Shown: piece by piece, positions 10,225-19,793 of the stretch
Position numbering within the stretch: the stretch's first letter is position 1
Layout of the letters: each line of letters opens with the position of its first letter
Origin: Citrobacter sp. MGH106
GTDB lineage: Bacteria > Pseudomonadota > Gammaproteobacteria > Enterobacterales > Enterobacteriaceae
Direction: 5' to 3'
NCBI RefSeq assembly: GCF_001037495.1
Contig: NZ_KQ089822.1
Location: forward strand, 3,429,938-3,493,937
Length of the DNA: 64,000 bases
Notes under the pieces: generated by a model
The model's database searches: none
Told to the model about the DNA's origin: nothing
The model's input: the letters and a program-made list of their open reading frames with translations, nothing else
Program-made: the position numbers and the translations under genes

Positions 10225-10255
10225 TGCCCGGTGGCGCTCGCGCTTACCGGGCCTA
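10225..10255. repeat. REP element between afuA and afuB
   Basis: A typical REP sequence: GCCCGGTGGCGC on the left arm and GCTTACCGGGCCTAC on the right. It lies inside the operon, just after the binding-protein gene. REP stems in such positions usually protect the upstream mRNA so that binding protein exceeds permease. Confidence 0.85.
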
Positions 10256-10275
10256 CATACAACACCGGAACGCTT

Positions 10276-12354
10276 ATGTCACACACACTTGCACTCCATC
10301 CCGTGAAAAAACGGGATGCGATATTCCTTTGGGTTTTGCTGGGCTGGCTGGCATTTGCCCTGCTGCCAAGCTGGAGTCTGGACTACGGCCTGCTGGAATC
10401 GACAAGCGATGAAATTATCGCTGCTTACAGTTGGTCGCATTTCAATATCAGCTGGTTATGGTATCTGCTGCCGAGCCTGCTGCTGGTGCGCCCGTTCCAG
10501 GAAGCCAGACGCGAACAGCGCAGCCGCCACTATCTCGATGCGGGCTGGGCGTTTTTCTGCATGGCCTTTATTGTCGCCAGCGCCACACTAGAAGGACGCG
10601 GTTTAGGTTATGCCACTATCGTACTGTTTGTGGCCCTGGGCGCGATCATGACCCTGGCGCTCACCCGCCTCGAATGGCTGGGCGGCGACCGTTTCGTCAT
10701 CGGTTCACTTACGGCTATTGTCGCGCTGATCGGTATTTTTATCGTCTGGCCAAGCATCGCCATTTTCATTCCGATGTTCACCAACGACACCGGAGAGTTT
10801 GCGCCACTGGCGTTTATGAATGTGCTGTCACAGGCGCATATCATTCAGGTGATCCTCAACTCCATTATGCTGTCGATTGCCGTCGGCGTCGGCTGTACCT
10901 TCTTCGGTCTGGTGCTGGCGATTTACACCACCCGTATCGCCAGACGCAGCGCCATCATTGGTCGTATTTTCTCGATTCTGCCGATCGTCACTCCGCCGTT
11001 TGTCGTCGGCTTAGGCGTCACTCTGATGATGGGACGCTCCGGCTACATCACCGAATTTATGGTGGAGTGGTTCGGGCTGACGAATACCAACTGGCTGTAT
11101 GGTTTTACCGGCATCTGGCTGGCGCAAGTGCTGGCTTTCACCCCAATGGCATTTATGATCCTCGACGGGGCGATCAAGACTATTCATCCCTCGCTGGAAG
11201 AGGCCTCCTACACCCTACGCGCCAGTCGCTGGCAGACCTTTAACGGTGTATTTGTCCCGCTGCTGAAACCGGCGCTGGCTAACGCCTTTTTGATTGTCGT
11301 GGTGCAATCGCTGGCCGACTTCAGTAACCCCCTGGTCCTCGGCGGTAACTTTGACGTACTGGCAACACAAATCTACTTCTACATCACCGGCTCACAGCTC
11401 GATTACCAGGCCGCCAGTACGCTTGGTGCATTCCTGCTGCTGTTCTCGTTGCTGGTGTTCTGCGTGCAGTACATGTGGATCGGTAAACGCTCGTACGTCA
11501 CCGTTTCGGGTAAATCCTATCGTGGCGACGTGCAGCCGCTGCCGGTGACCCTGGTGTGGAGCGTCGTCGCCCTACTGGCCGTGTGGATTGCCTTTAACGC
11601 CCTGCTCTACGGCAGCATTTTCTACGGTAGTTTTACCGTTAACTGGGGCGTGGACTACACCCTGACGCTGGCGAACTTTACCAAGCTGTTCGGCCAGGGC
11701 ATGAGCGACGGAGCATGGCCTTCACTGCTCGATACCCTGCTTTACGCAGGTATTGCCGCCCCCATCACCGCCATCTTCGGCCTGTTGATTGCCTGGGTAG
11801 TGGTGCGCCAGCAGTTCAAAGGCAAGAAGACCATCGAGTTCACTACCATGCTGTGTTTTGCAGTACCCGGCACCGTGGCTGGCGTATCGTACATTCTGGC
11901 CTTTAACAGCGCACCGGTGTATCTCACCGGAACGGCGGCGATAGTCATTATCTCGATGGTCATGCGTAACGTACCGGTCGGGATCCGCGCGGGAATCGCC
12001 GGACTCGGACAGATCGACAAATCACTGGATGAAGCGTCACTCAGCCTGCGCGCCGGTTCGCTGCGAACCATCACGCACATCCTGTTGCCACTGCTGCGCC
12101 CGGCGATCCTCTCGGCGCTCATCTACAGCTTTGTCCGTGCCATTACCACCGTCAGCGCCATTGTGTTCCTCGTGACGCCGGATACCCGCGTGGCGACCGC
12201 CTACATCCTGAACCGCGTGGAAGACGGCGAATACGGCGTGGCGATTGCCTACGGTTCGATTCTGATCGTGGTGATGCTGGCGATTATTTTCATCTTTGAC
12301 TGGCTGATCGGTGAATCACGTACCTCCCGTTCAAAAGCCAAAAACCAGGCGTAA
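10276..12354 (+). CDS. afuB: AfuB-like ABC transporter permease (fused, two-domain)
   Basis: A 692-residue inner-membrane permease with two transmembrane halves, as in FbpB/AfuB proteins. EAA-type loops occur in each half ([20 protein letters not shown], and [20 protein letters not shown]). Start ATG 10276 is taken over an upstream in-frame ATG at 10231 that lies inside the REP; CGGAA precedes it. In E. coli K-12 afuB is a damaged remnant, while here it is full length. The stop overlaps the first possible afuC start. Confidence 0.88.
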   Translation: MSHTLALHPVKKRDAIFLWVLLGWLAFALLPSWSLDYGLLESTSDEIIAAYSWSHFNISWLWYLLPSLLLVRPFQEARREQRSRHYLDAGWAFFCMAFIVASATLEGRGLGYATIVLFVALGAIMTLALTRLEWLGGDRFVIGSLTAIVALIGIFIVWPSIAIFIPMFTNDTGEFAPLAFMNVLSQAHIIQVILNSIMLSIAVGVGCTFFGLVLAIYTTRIARRSAIIGRIFSILPIVTPPFVVGLGVTLMMGRSGYITEFMVEWFGLTNTNWLYGFTGIWLAQVLAFTPMAFMILDGAIKTIHPSLEEASYTLRASRWQTFNGVFVPLLKPALANAFLIVVVQSLADFSNPLVLGGNFDVLATQIYFYITGSQLDYQAASTLGAFLLLFSLLVFCVQYMWIGKRSYVTVSGKSYRGDVQPLPVTLVWSVVALLAVWIAFNALLYGSIFYGSFTVNWGVDYTLTLANFTKLFGQGMSDGAWPSLLDTLLYAGIAAPITAIFGLLIAWVVVRQQFKGKKTIEFTTMLCFAVPGTVAGVSYILAFNSAPVYLTGTAAIVIISMVMRNVPVGIRAGIAGLGQIDKSLDEASLSLRAGSLRTITHILLPLLRPAILSALIYSFVRAITTVSAIVFLVTPDTRVATAYILNRVEDGEYGVAIAYGSILIVVMLAIIFIFDWLIGESRTSRSKAKNQA

Positions 12355-12365
12355 TGGAGCGCACT

Positions 12366-13412
12366 ATGAGTCAGAAAAATTTTGTTGAGCTGCGCAACGT
12401 CACCAAGCGATTCGGCAGCAACACGGTTATCGACAATATCAACCTCACCATCCCACAAGGGCAAATGGTGACGCTGCTGGGGCCGTCAGGCTGCGGAAAA
12501 ACTACCATTCTGCGTCTGGTCGCCGGGTTGGAAAAACCGAGCGAGGGGCAGATTTACATTGATGGCGAAGACGTCACCCATCGCTCTATTCAGCAGCGCG
12601 ATATCTGTATGGTGTTTCAGTCCTACGCTCTGTTCCCGCATATGTCGCTGGGAGAGAACGTCGGCTATGGTCTGAAAATGCTCGGTATCTCACGCGCGGA
12701 AGTGAAGGCCCGCGTAAAAGAAGCGCTGGCGATGGTCGATCTGGAAGGATTCGAAGACCGTTATGTCGATCAGATCTCCGGTGGACAGCAGCAGCGTGTG
12801 GCGTTGGCGCGCGCGCTGATCCTCAAACCGAAAGTCCTGCTGTTCGATGAACCACTCAGCAACCTTGATGCCAACCTGCGTCGTAGCATGCGCGATAAGA
12901 TCCGTGAGTTGCAAAAGCAGTTTGATATCACCTCGCTGTACGTGACCCACGATCAGAGTGAAGCCTTTGCCGTTTCCGACACCGTGCTGGTAATGAACAA
13001 GGGACATATCATGCAGATCGGCTCGCCGCAGGATCTCTACCGTCAACCTGCGTCACGTTTTATGGCAAGCTTTATGGGTGACGCCAACCTGTTTCCGGCG
13101 GCGTTCAGTCAGGAATATGTTGATATCTACGGTTACCGACTGCCGCGACCACTGCATTTTGCTACTCAGGGCGAAGGCACGGTCGGCGTACGACCAGAAG
13201 CAATTACGTTGAGCGATCGCGGTGAAGAGAGCCAGCGCTGTGTGATCCAGCACGTCGCCTATATGGGGCCGCAGTATGAGGTGACCGTCGTGTGGCACGG
13301 GCAGGAAATCTTACTGCAGGTTAACGCAACCCGCCTGCAGCCGGACGTCGGTGAGCACTACTATCTCGAAATCCACCCGTACGGGATGTTTGTATTAGCG
13401 GATGCGGCGTGA
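12366..13412 (+). CDS. afuC: AfuC-like ABC transporter ATPase
   Basis: A 348-residue ATPase nearly identical over long stretches to E. coli AfuC. Walker A is [13 protein letters not shown], signature [12 protein letters not shown], Walker [13 protein letters not shown] and the switch His [10 protein letters not shown]; a C-terminal ~120-residue regulatory (TOBE-like) domain follows. ATG 12366 is preferred to 12354 because GGAG (12356-12359) lies six bases before it. It energises AfuB. Convergent with mmuM, the same neighbour order as in E. coli K-12. Confidence 0.93.
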   Translation: MSQKNFVELRNVTKRFGSNTVIDNINLTIPQGQMVTLLGPSGCGKTTILRLVAGLEKPSEGQIYIDGEDVTHRSIQQRDICMVFQSYALFPHMSLGENVGYGLKMLGISRAEVKARVKEALAMVDLEGFEDRYVDQISGGQQQRVALARALILKPKVLLFDEPLSNLDANLRRSMRDKIRELQKQFDITSLYVTHDQSEAFAVSDTVLVMNKGHIMQIGSPQDLYRQPASRFMASFMGDANLFPAAFSQEYVDIYGYRLPRPLHFATQGEGTVGVRPEAITLSDRGEESQRCVIQHVAYMGPQYEVTVVWHGQEILLQVNATRLQPDVGEHYYLEIHPYGMFVLADAA

Positions 13413-13416
13413 TGAT

Positions 13417-13440
13417 TTACCGGGCCTTCCGGCCCGGTAA
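13417..13440. terminator. Hairpin between convergent afuC and mmuM
   Basis: A perfect 10-bp stem TTACCGGGCC / GGCCCGGTAA with a TTCC loop lies between the two stop codons. It can serve both strands, though neither side has a clear U-tract. Confidence 0.65.
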
Positions 13441-13443
13441 CGC

Positions 13444-14376
13444 TCAAAAACAGGCTTTTAACCCGGCAATATCCTCTGGCGTGGTGCGACAACACCCGCC
13501 AATCAACCGCGCACCGGCAGCCCGCCACTGAGGCAGATAATCCGCCAGCCGCGCACAACCTTCACCATGATGATGCCAGGTTTTGCTCTGCGCATCGTAA
13601 TGCTCCCCCGAATTGGGATAGACCACCAGCGGCAGCGTCGTTAATCCATGCAGATGCTGTAGCGCAGCGGTCGTGTTTTCCAGCGCAATACAGTTGATAC
13701 CAATCGCCACTACCTGCGGATAGTGAGCCAAAAACGCGACAACTTCGCTCAGCGGCGTACCATCGCTCAGATGTTCGCTGTCACGCAGAGTAAAAGAGAA
13801 CCATGCCCGCGCTCGCGGGTACGCGCTCAGCAACTCCGCTAGCGCTTTAATCTCAGCAAAATTCGGCATCGTTTCACAGGCCAGCAGATCGGCCCCGGCA
13901 TCAAGCAAGGCTTCTACGCGCGGACGATGGAACGCCTGAAACTGTTCCTGACTTCGCTCGTAATCGCCGCGGTACTCTGAACCATCCGCCAGATACGCAC
14001 CATATGGCCCCACGGAGCCAGCCACCAGCAGTCCCCCTGCCAGCGGATTCTCCGCCAGATACGCCTCGCGCGCCTTACGTGCCAGCTCCACGCTTTTGCC
14101 AATCAGCGCTTTTGACTGCGCTTCATCCAGTCCGAGCGTGGCAAAGCCTGCAGGCGTTGCCTGATAGCTGGCGGTGATCGCGCACTGCGCCCCCGCCCGA
14201 TAGTAATCAAGGTGAACTTCGCGGATAAGCTGCGGATCTTCTACCAGCACTTTGGCTGACCACAGGCTATTGGCTAAATTACAGCCACGCGCTTCCAGTT
14301 CCGTCGCCATTGCGCCATCCAGCAACAGGAAGTCCTGTTTATCAAGGAGAGCGCTTAACGGATTATTCTGCGACAT
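13444..14376 (-). CDS. mmuM: Homocysteine S-methyltransferase
   Basis: MmuM transfers a methyl group from S-methylmethionine (or SAM) to homocysteine, giving methionine. The 310 residues equal the E. coli length. The zinc cysteines are visible in INCIALENT and near the C-terminus in [13 protein letters not shown]. The frame is open upstream to 14571, but ATG 14376 ([12 protein letters not shown]) with GGAGC before it matches the family. It overlaps the mmuP end by 14 bases. Confidence 0.96.
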   Translation of the reverse strand: MSQNNPLSALLDKQDFLLLDGAMATELEARGCNLANSLWSAKVLVEDPQLIREVHLDYYRAGAQCAITASYQATPAGFATLGLDEAQSKALIGKSVELARKAREAYLAENPLAGGLLVAGSVGPYGAYLADGSEYRGDYERSQEQFQAFHRPRVEALLDAGADLLACETMPNFAEIKALAELLSAYPRARAWFSFTLRDSEHLSDGTPLSEVVAFLAHYPQVVAIGINCIALENTTAALQHLHGLTTLPLVVYPNSGEHYDAQSKTWHHHGEGCARLADYLPQWRAAGARLIGGCCRTTPEDIAGLKACF

Positions 14377-15766
14377 GTTCTGGCTCCTGTTTTGCTTTAC
14401 GGGGTTGAGTAAGGAAATAAGCACCATAACACAGCGCAACAAACGGTAACCCGCACCACAACGCAATTCTCTGCGCCGGATCGAATGCCAGTCCCACACA
14501 AGCCACCAGACACAGCACAAACCCCAGTACAGGCACCAGCGGATACCACGGTGCGCGATAATGTAATTCACTCAATGCCTTACCTTGCTGCAGATGCCGG
14601 CGGCGAAAAACAAAGTGCGAGGCGCAGATGCTAAGCCACACCGCGACAACCGCAAACCCGGAGATCGCCGAGAGTGCGACAAATACTGTTTCCGGGGCAA
14701 CCACACTGGAAAACAGCGCCAGCACGCCGCCAAGCATACTGACCGACAACGCCGTCAGCGGCACACCGTTTTTCGTCACCCGCGCAAAACAGGCAGGTAA
14801 CGTGCGCTCATTCGACAGCGACCACAACATACGCCCGGAGGCGTACAGTCCGGAGTTCGCCGCAGAAAGAATGGCCGTCAGGATCACGAAATTAAAAATA
14901 TCGGCGGCATACGGAATCCCTACCTTCTCAAACACCAGCACAAACGGGCTTTTCTCCACGCCAGCCTGCTGCATCGGGATCAACGCTGCCAGCACAAATA
15001 CGGTGCCGATAAAGAAAATGATCAGTCGCGCGATAGTGGTACGAATTGCCACCGGAATGACCTTGCGTGGGTTTTCCGTTTCACCTGCAGCAATACCGAT
15101 AAGCTCAGTACCAGAGAAAGCAAAATTCACTGCCACCATGGTCATCAGGATAGGTAAACCACCGTGCGGGAACCAGCCTTCTGCCGTGATATTACTCAGC
15201 CCCGGCGCGGGCGAACCGTCATGCATCGGGATAAAGCCAAAAATAGCCGCTCCACCGAGAATAATAAACGCGATGATGGTGACCACTTTCACCAGCGAGA
15301 ACCAGAACTCCCCTTCGGCAAAAAAGCGCGTAGAGATAACGTTCAGGCCAAAAATAATGACGCAGAAAACCACGCACCAGATCCATACCGGTACCTGCGG
15401 AAACCAATACTGCATGCAGAATCCGGCGGCGGTAAAGCTCGAACCAAGTGCCACGGTCCAGGTCAGCCAGTAGAGCCAGGCGACGGTGTAACCTGTCGCC
15501 GGACCAAGATAGCGCGCAGCATAGACGTGAAACGCTCCGGTTTCCGGCATCGCCACCGACAATTCTCCCAGACACTGCATGACCAGCCAGACCACCAGCG
15601 CGCCAATCAGGTAGGCCAGCAACGTCCCCGCCGCGCCAGTGGTGGAAATGATGTACCCGGTATTGAAGAATAACCCTGTGCCAATAACGCCACCTAAGGA
15701 GAGCATAATCAGGTGACGCGTTTTCATCGTGCGCTTCAGCGGCGCATTTTGTTGTGTTGTTTGCAT
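14363..15766 (-). CDS. mmuP: S-methylmethionine permease
   Basis: MmuP is an amino-acid permease (APC superfamily) of 467 residues with about 12 membrane segments, importing S-methylmethionine for MmuM. The APC signature region is [16 protein letters not shown] near residue 20. Start 15766 ([19 protein letters not shown]) is preferred over an upstream ATG at 15790 because GGAAGG lies just before it and it matches the E. coli start. Putative MetJ boxes lie directly upstream. Confidence 0.95.
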   Translation of the reverse strand: MQTTQQNAPLKRTMKTRHLIMLSLGGVIGTGLFFNTGYIISTTGAAGTLLAYLIGALVVWLVMQCLGELSVAMPETGAFHVYAARYLGPATGYTVAWLYWLTWTVALGSSFTAAGFCMQYWFPQVPVWIWCVVFCVIIFGLNVISTRFFAEGEFWFSLVKVVTIIAFIILGGAAIFGFIPMHDGSPAPGLSNITAEGWFPHGGLPILMTMVAVNFAFSGTELIGIAAGETENPRKVIPVAIRTTIARLIIFFIGTVFVLAALIPMQQAGVEKSPFVLVFEKVGIPYAADIFNFVILTAILSAANSGLYASGRMLWSLSNERTLPACFARVTKNGVPLTALSVSMLGGVLALFSSVVAPETVFVALSAISGFAVVAVWLSICASHFVFRRRHLQQGKALSELHYRAPWYPLVPVLGFVLCLVACVGLAFDPAQRIALWCGLPFVALCYGAYFLTQPRKAKQEPEHVAE

Positions 15767-15776
15767 ATAACCTTCC

Positions 15777-15800
15777 AAACGTATGGACATCTAAACATCC
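15777..15800 (-). promoter_or_regulatory. Tandem MetJ boxes upstream of mmuPM
   Basis: Read on the minus strand, three adjacent 8-mers GGATGTTT, AGATGTCC, ATACGTTT follow one another without gaps. Against the met box AGACGTCT they match 5, 6 and 6 of 8. Tandem degenerate boxes in register are the usual form of MetJ operators, and mmuPM belongs to methionine metabolism. Confidence 0.65.
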
Positions 15801-16173
15801 AAAGAAGGTTTGTTATATCGTGTTTGTTAACAGAATGCAAAGTCATCCCTGTACCAGACGCAGATGCCCGCGCCGGGTGCTCAATACCGGATGAGGATTA
15901 ATAATAAGATATAAAAAAGGCCGCCAGCTCATAACGCCTCCATTGCCAGGCTTTATGTAAACTCTGGCAATGGAAACACTCAGTGGCGTTCACACTGAAG
16001 TGGGAACCTTCTGGCCACACTCATACTTCTGGATGAGGTTCCGGGTGGTAAAATCGACCACATTTATTCTCTGCATGCACAGAGCTGAGTCCAATTAACT
16101 CAATTTGACAGATTCTACAGGTGTATCATGGCTGTGGAGTATTGCATCTGGCACCGCGGTTCAAGAGGAATTG
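15801..16173. other. Intergenic stretch with two dyads
   Basis: No convincing gene. A perfect 10-bp inverted repeat CCATTGCCAG (15940-15949) / CTGGCAATGG (15964-15973) is flanked by an outer AACGCC...GGCGTT pair. A second, weaker GGAACC...GGTTCC pair lies near 16000-16050. The first may be a terminator or operator; no U-tract is evident. Confidence 0.45.
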
Positions 16174-16677
16174 ATGGAAATTCGACGTTTCAAAAATGGG
16201 GATGAGGCCGCATTATTTCGCGTCTTTTTATCGTCCGTACATAACATCGCGTCACGCGACTACACGCCAGAACAAATCGATGCGTGGGCTCCAGCGGATA
16301 TTGATCAGGAACTTTGGGCCAGCCATATGAGGACGTTACAACCCTTTGTCGTTGAGATTGATGGTGAAATAGCCGGGTATGCTGATGTTCAGCCCAATGG
16401 ATATATTGACCATTTTTTCGTATCAGGAACCTGTCCTGGGCAAGGCGTTGGTACTTTGCTTATGAATCGCATTCATCAAGAGGCCAGATTACTCGGTTTG
16501 AACGAACTCACATCGCACGTGAGCAAAACCGCGGAGTCTTTCTTTTTACGTCATGGTTTTTATTTGGTGAAGCGAAAACATCCTGTTCGACGTGGCGTGA
16601 CGCTGCAGAATGCAGTGATGCGAAAAGAACTTAATCAGGAAGCGGTGTCAGGGGTGAAAAAAAACACTGAGGGTTGA
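16174..16677 (+). CDS. GNAT family N-acetyltransferase
   Basis: A 167-residue acetyltransferase of the GNAT fold. The acetyl-CoA loop is in VSGTCPGQGVGTLLMNRIHQ, preceded by the beta4 strand DHFFV, and the C-terminal SFFLRHGFYLVKRKHPVRRG segment is typical of the YafP/ElaA-type subgroup. The start at 16174 follows AGAGGAATTG; the frame is open to 16105. The substrate cannot be told from sequence. Confidence 0.85.
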   Translation: MEIRRFKNGDEAALFRVFLSSVHNIASRDYTPEQIDAWAPADIDQELWASHMRTLQPFVVEIDGEIAGYADVQPNGYIDHFFVSGTCPGQGVGTLLMNRIHQEARLLGLNELTSHVSKTAESFFLRHGFYLVKRKHPVRRGVTLQNAVMRKELNQEAVSGVKKNTEG

Positions 16678-16898
16678 TTGCTGTATTTCAATCGAAATGT
16701 AACCCGATAATTATGGATTTTCTTATATATCCGGTAAGACTTAGTGCTCCTCATACAATGTGTGCTACATAGCGAGTCAATGTAAGTAGTCACAAGATCA
16801 TTAATAATTCGTGATAAACATCTCAGAAACATATGGATTTAATGGATCTAAATGCGGTAATGGCGCTAATCTGGAAATCGCTAATTTCGGAGATTATG

Positions 16899-17630
16899 AT
16901 GTTACGGCTAGTAAACTCAAAAGAAGAAATCGTTGATAATATTTTTTCTTTTACTCAAGCACTTAACGAAACGCCTAGAAATCCAATATTTGAACAGTCT
17001 GGACGATTTAAATGCTGGTATGCTTATAAAGATGAACTCAATAATGAATGGTGCTTTGGTCCAAGCAAATATATAGGCTACGCTGAAATAAGCATTGACA
17101 TTTATAATAAGACATATCCTGAACTGGATGGAAAGATAACTGAAAAACAGTTATCAAAATTCAGCTCAGACATTGATGACATTACTTATTCATATCTCCA
17201 AAATGAATTATTTAAGTTATTAAGCCATGCCGGAAGAATTCCATCTAAAAGCGCAAAAATAAAAATCATTGAAGGCGTCAAAAAAAACATGCTAACTAAA
17301 AAAATTAACTATGAAACATCTGATGAATGTCGTTTCTATTATGAAGATGAAAAACCTTCTATTGTTAACATTTCAAACTTTATTCGCTCTGATGTAGGAA
17401 TAAAATTTGATCTGCAATGGGGCGATAGCCGCTATTTTGTCTCGCTAAATAAAAAAACAGACTTTTGGTATTGCGAAGGAATTGCTTCTTATATAAAAAC
17501 CGGAGAAAAAATTGATATAGCGGCTTTTGTTAAATTTCATGACAATGGAGATATTGATATTCTTGGGGATAAATGGTTTGAGAATGGATACAATGCGTTA
17601 TGGACAGCATCTGTTTGTGTCAGCCGTTAA
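16899..17630 (+). CDS. Unknown AT-rich gene
   Basis: A 243-residue protein that I do not recognise. ATG 16899 is chosen because GGAG (16889-16892) is six bases upstream; the frame continues to 16833. Near residue 50 the segment WCFGPSKYIGYAEISIDIY resembles a short motif seen at the N-terminus of some predicted restriction-type or HNH nucleases, but no nuclease centre is visible. The protein is rich in Lys, Ile, Asp and Tyr and has no signal peptide or membrane segment. Base composition is clearly more AT-rich than mmuPM or lac, suggesting recent acquisition. Convergent with the cold-shock-domain gene. Confidence 0.6.
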   Translation: MLRLVNSKEEIVDNIFSFTQALNETPRNPIFEQSGRFKCWYAYKDELNNEWCFGPSKYIGYAEISIDIYNKTYPELDGKITEKQLSKFSSDIDDITYSYLQNELFKLLSHAGRIPSKSAKIKIIEGVKKNMLTKKINYETSDECRFYYEDEKPSIVNISNFIRSDVGIKFDLQWGDSRYFVSLNKKTDFWYCEGIASYIKTGEKIDIAAFVKFHDNGDIDILGDKWFENGYNALWTASVCVSR

Positions 17631-17735
17631 GATAGTACCTTAAATAGTATCCCATGGCGTATTTCCATAGCGATATTACTCTCAGACTTCGAACAAAAGC
17701 CATCTGTCACAGAGTTAAAAGAACAAAAATACCCC

Positions 17736-17770
17736 CCGAAATTCTGCACCTGAACGGCGCAGAATTTCGG
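17736..17770 (-). terminator. Terminator after cold-shock-domain gene
   Basis: A perfect 12-bp stem (CCGAAATTCTGC, 17736-17747, with GCAGAATTTCGG, 17759-17770) and 11-nt loop. Read on the minus strand it is followed by GGGGGGTATTTTTG, so it should terminate the gene at 17793-18269. Confidence 0.7.
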
Positions 17771-17792
17771 ATCACAGTCAGTCCAAAAGATT

Positions 17793-18269
17793 TCAGACCT
17801 TGAGGAGTTTCACCGTGGCGTCGATGTCTATCTCATCTTCCGAGAAGATCAGCGTTGTTCCCTGGAAGGTGGTGATTGCCAACTTTTTCAGCGTACGCAT
17901 TTCTCCGGGCTTCACATCTGACTTCGGTTTGATGCTGTTCATCAGTACGCCCACAGACAACACCGCATTTTCTTTATCAATGCGAGTCTCAACAGGCACT
18001 TCTTCACTGTATACCAGGTAAGACTTGATCGCCGTGAGCTTTAGTCGCTCGCCCGCGATATAAATGTACTTGCTCTCTGGTACGACTTTCACCGCATAAG
18101 CTGACAAACCCTTGTTATTGGTCGTGGGTTCGAAAGTCACCGCCGCATCTTTCTTGATCAGCTCAGGGTTAGCAACCTTAATCACATGAAAATAACGGTT
18201 ATCTCCGTTTTCATCTTTGATAAATCCAAAGCCTTTATCTTTAAACCACGTTGTGATTGTTCCGTTCAT
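17793..18269 (-). CDS. Cold-shock-domain protein with C-terminal extension
   Basis: A 158-residue protein. Residues 1-65 form a cold-shock (OB) domain with the RNP1-like KGFGFIKDE near residue 12 and RNP2-like RYFHVIKV, so it probably binds RNA or single-stranded DNA. The remaining ~90 residues (from YIYIAGERLKL) do not match a family I know. AGGCGG lies upstream of the ATG. The RNP1 motif GFGFI is intact, but the rest of the domain departs from CspA-type proteins. Confidence 0.75.
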   Translation of the reverse strand: MNGTITTWFKDKGFGFIKDENGDNRYFHVIKVANPELIKKDAAVTFEPTTNNKGLSAYAVKVVPESKYIYIAGERLKLTAIKSYLVYSEEVPVETRIDKENAVLSVGVLMNSIKPKSDVKPGEMRTLKKLAITTFQGTTLIFSEDEIDIDATVKLLKV

Positions 18270-18356
18270 TGCTTTACCGCCTGGTTAATCGTTAATCTAC
18301 TAAATTATTGCTGTGCGCAGTGTAAAACACAATGCCAGTGCAGGCTACGCCTTTGG

Positions 18357-18749
18357 TTACTCGTTACCCCAGCGATTGAGAAACTCCGCTATCTCATCGA
18401 TACGCTGTTCGTCGATGCCAGCAACACCAGCCATCTCCTGCTGCGCTTCTTCGCTGATCTCCTCGTTGTTCATTAAACGAGTGATCAGTAGCTGGAAGTA
18501 ATGCGCCAGGGAGTCGCGTTCCGGCTCGTTCACCGGCTTTGTCGTCTCCGTCGCATACTCGTCGGCAATATCATAATACTTCAGCGAAATTTCGTTGTTC
18601 ATCAGTTGCTCCGGGGTGAATGCCGTGTGCCAGCGGTTGCCTGCATCGTCTGGTGCGAATGATAGCATTCTTATTTCACCGTTAGCGATCTGTTTTATTG
18701 GCGATAATACATTGAATATATCAAAATATTCTCTGCAGCCGTTTTTCAT
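18357..18749 (-). CDS. Hypothetical acidic protein
   Basis: A 130-residue open frame, unrecognised. It is acidic and contains no signal peptide or membrane segment. The C-terminal 60 residues ([20 protein letters not shown]) look helical. The ATG at 18749 has no clear ribosome site; an internal ATG at 18668 ([10 protein letters not shown]) preceded by GGTGA is an alternative. It lies 87 bases upstream of the cold-shock-domain gene on the same strand, so the two may be cotranscribed. Confidence 0.6.
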   Translation of the reverse strand: MKNGCREYFDIFNVLSPIKQIANGEIRMLSFAPDDAGNRWHTAFTPEQLMNNEISLKYYDIADEYATETTKPVNEPERDSLAHYFQLLITRLMNNEEISEEAQQEMAGVAGIDEQRIDEIAEFLNRWGNE

Positions 18750-18998
18750 TTAATAAAATAACTTACATTTAATTCACTCTGATTTATTCAGCACGGTATC
18801 ATTGTCTGGTATTAAATAAATATTAAGCAGGTTGGCTATCATTTAATTTACTATCGCGGCATACACTTTACGTCACGGCGTCGGTAATCATAGCATCCGG
18901 TTGGCCCAATCCCATCGCTAATCGCCCATTTGCCCACATTTATCTTCTGGACAACACTCTACGATGACACCACTGACCCAAAACGTGGAGCAAACACC
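18750..18998. other. Intergenic region before metallo-hydrolase gene
   Basis: A 249-bp AT-rich gap between divergent genes, likely holding promoters for both; I see no distinct operator or repeat. Confidence 0.3.
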
Positions 18999-19775
18999 AT
19001 GAACATCACGCAAATACGCAATGCCACGCAACGCATCACCTTTGGCGGCAAAACCTTTCTGGTCGATCCTATGCTGGCGCCAAAAAGTGCTTATCCGGGT
19101 TTTGCCGGAACAGCGCGCGCAGAGATCCGTAACCCAACCGTCGATCTGCCCATCGACATCGATACCCTGCTTAACGTCGATGCGCTGATCGTGACCCATC
19201 TGCATGAGGATCACTGGGACGAGGTTGCCACTCACGTCGTGCCGAAAGATAAACCGATCTATGTGCAAAATGAGCAGGATGAGCACGTGCTGCGGGAGCA
19301 GGGTTTCACACAACTGACCGTACTGACGCACAGCACTACGCTGGGCGACATCACCCTGCGTAAAACCGGCGGCCAGCACGGCTCGGATCGCGCTTACGCC
19401 ATCCCGCAAATGGCGGAGCGTCTGGGTGATGCCTGCGGGGTTATCTTCCAGCATCCGGCGGAAAAAACGCTGTATCTGGTCGGGGACACCATCTGGCGCA
19501 ACGAGGTGGAAACCAATATGCAGACTTTCCAGCCAGACGTGGTTATTTTGAACGCAGGCTTTGCCCACGTTATCGGTTTTGGGCCAATTATTATGGGTGC
19601 TGAGGATGTACTAAAAACGCACTTCACGCTGCCGCAGGCACAGATTGTCGCGACCCACATGGAAGCGATTAACCACTGCCTGCTCACCCGTTCAGCTCTG
19701 AAAGATTATGCCCACGACAACCAGATTGCGGAATTCGTCAACGTGCCGGAAGATGGTGAAACCCTGACGTTTTAA
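18999..19775 (+). CDS. MBL-fold metal-dependent hydrolase
   Basis: A 258-residue metallo-beta-lactamase-fold protein of the UlaG-like (L-ascorbate-6-P lactonase/YtkL) type. The metal motif HxHxDH is in VTHLHEDHWDE, with further ligands in TGGQHG, YLVGDTIW and VATHMEAIN. Start ATG 18999 follows GTGGAG; upstream codons to 18930 are not needed. It is 18 bases before a GlxA-like regulator on the same strand, so the regulator probably controls this gene or answers to its substrate. The substrate is unknown. Confidence 0.85.
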   Translation: MNITQIRNATQRITFGGKTFLVDPMLAPKSAYPGFAGTARAEIRNPTVDLPIDIDTLLNVDALIVTHLHEDHWDEVATHVVPKDKPIYVQNEQDEHVLREQGFTQLTVLTHSTTLGDITLRKTGGQHGSDRAYAIPQMAERLGDACGVIFQHPAEKTLYLVGDTIWRNEVETNMQTFQPDVVILNAGFAHVIGFGPIIMGAEDVLKTHFTLPQAQIVATHMEAINHCLLTRSALKDYAHDNQIAEFVNVPEDGETLTF

Positions 19776-19793
19776 TGCCAACAGAGGAATCGT

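Noticed and set aside
9174-13412. Ferric-iron (FbpABC-type) transporter annotation for afuABC
   Set aside because: The name comes from similarity only; coupling to UhpABC-like genes and published work on AfuA favour sugar phosphates, and no Fur box is visible before the operon.
15940-16050. Integron attC-like site
   Set aside because: The nested dyads suggested it, but no GTTRRRY/RYYYAAC core pair is present at the ends and no integrase or cassette genes are nearby.
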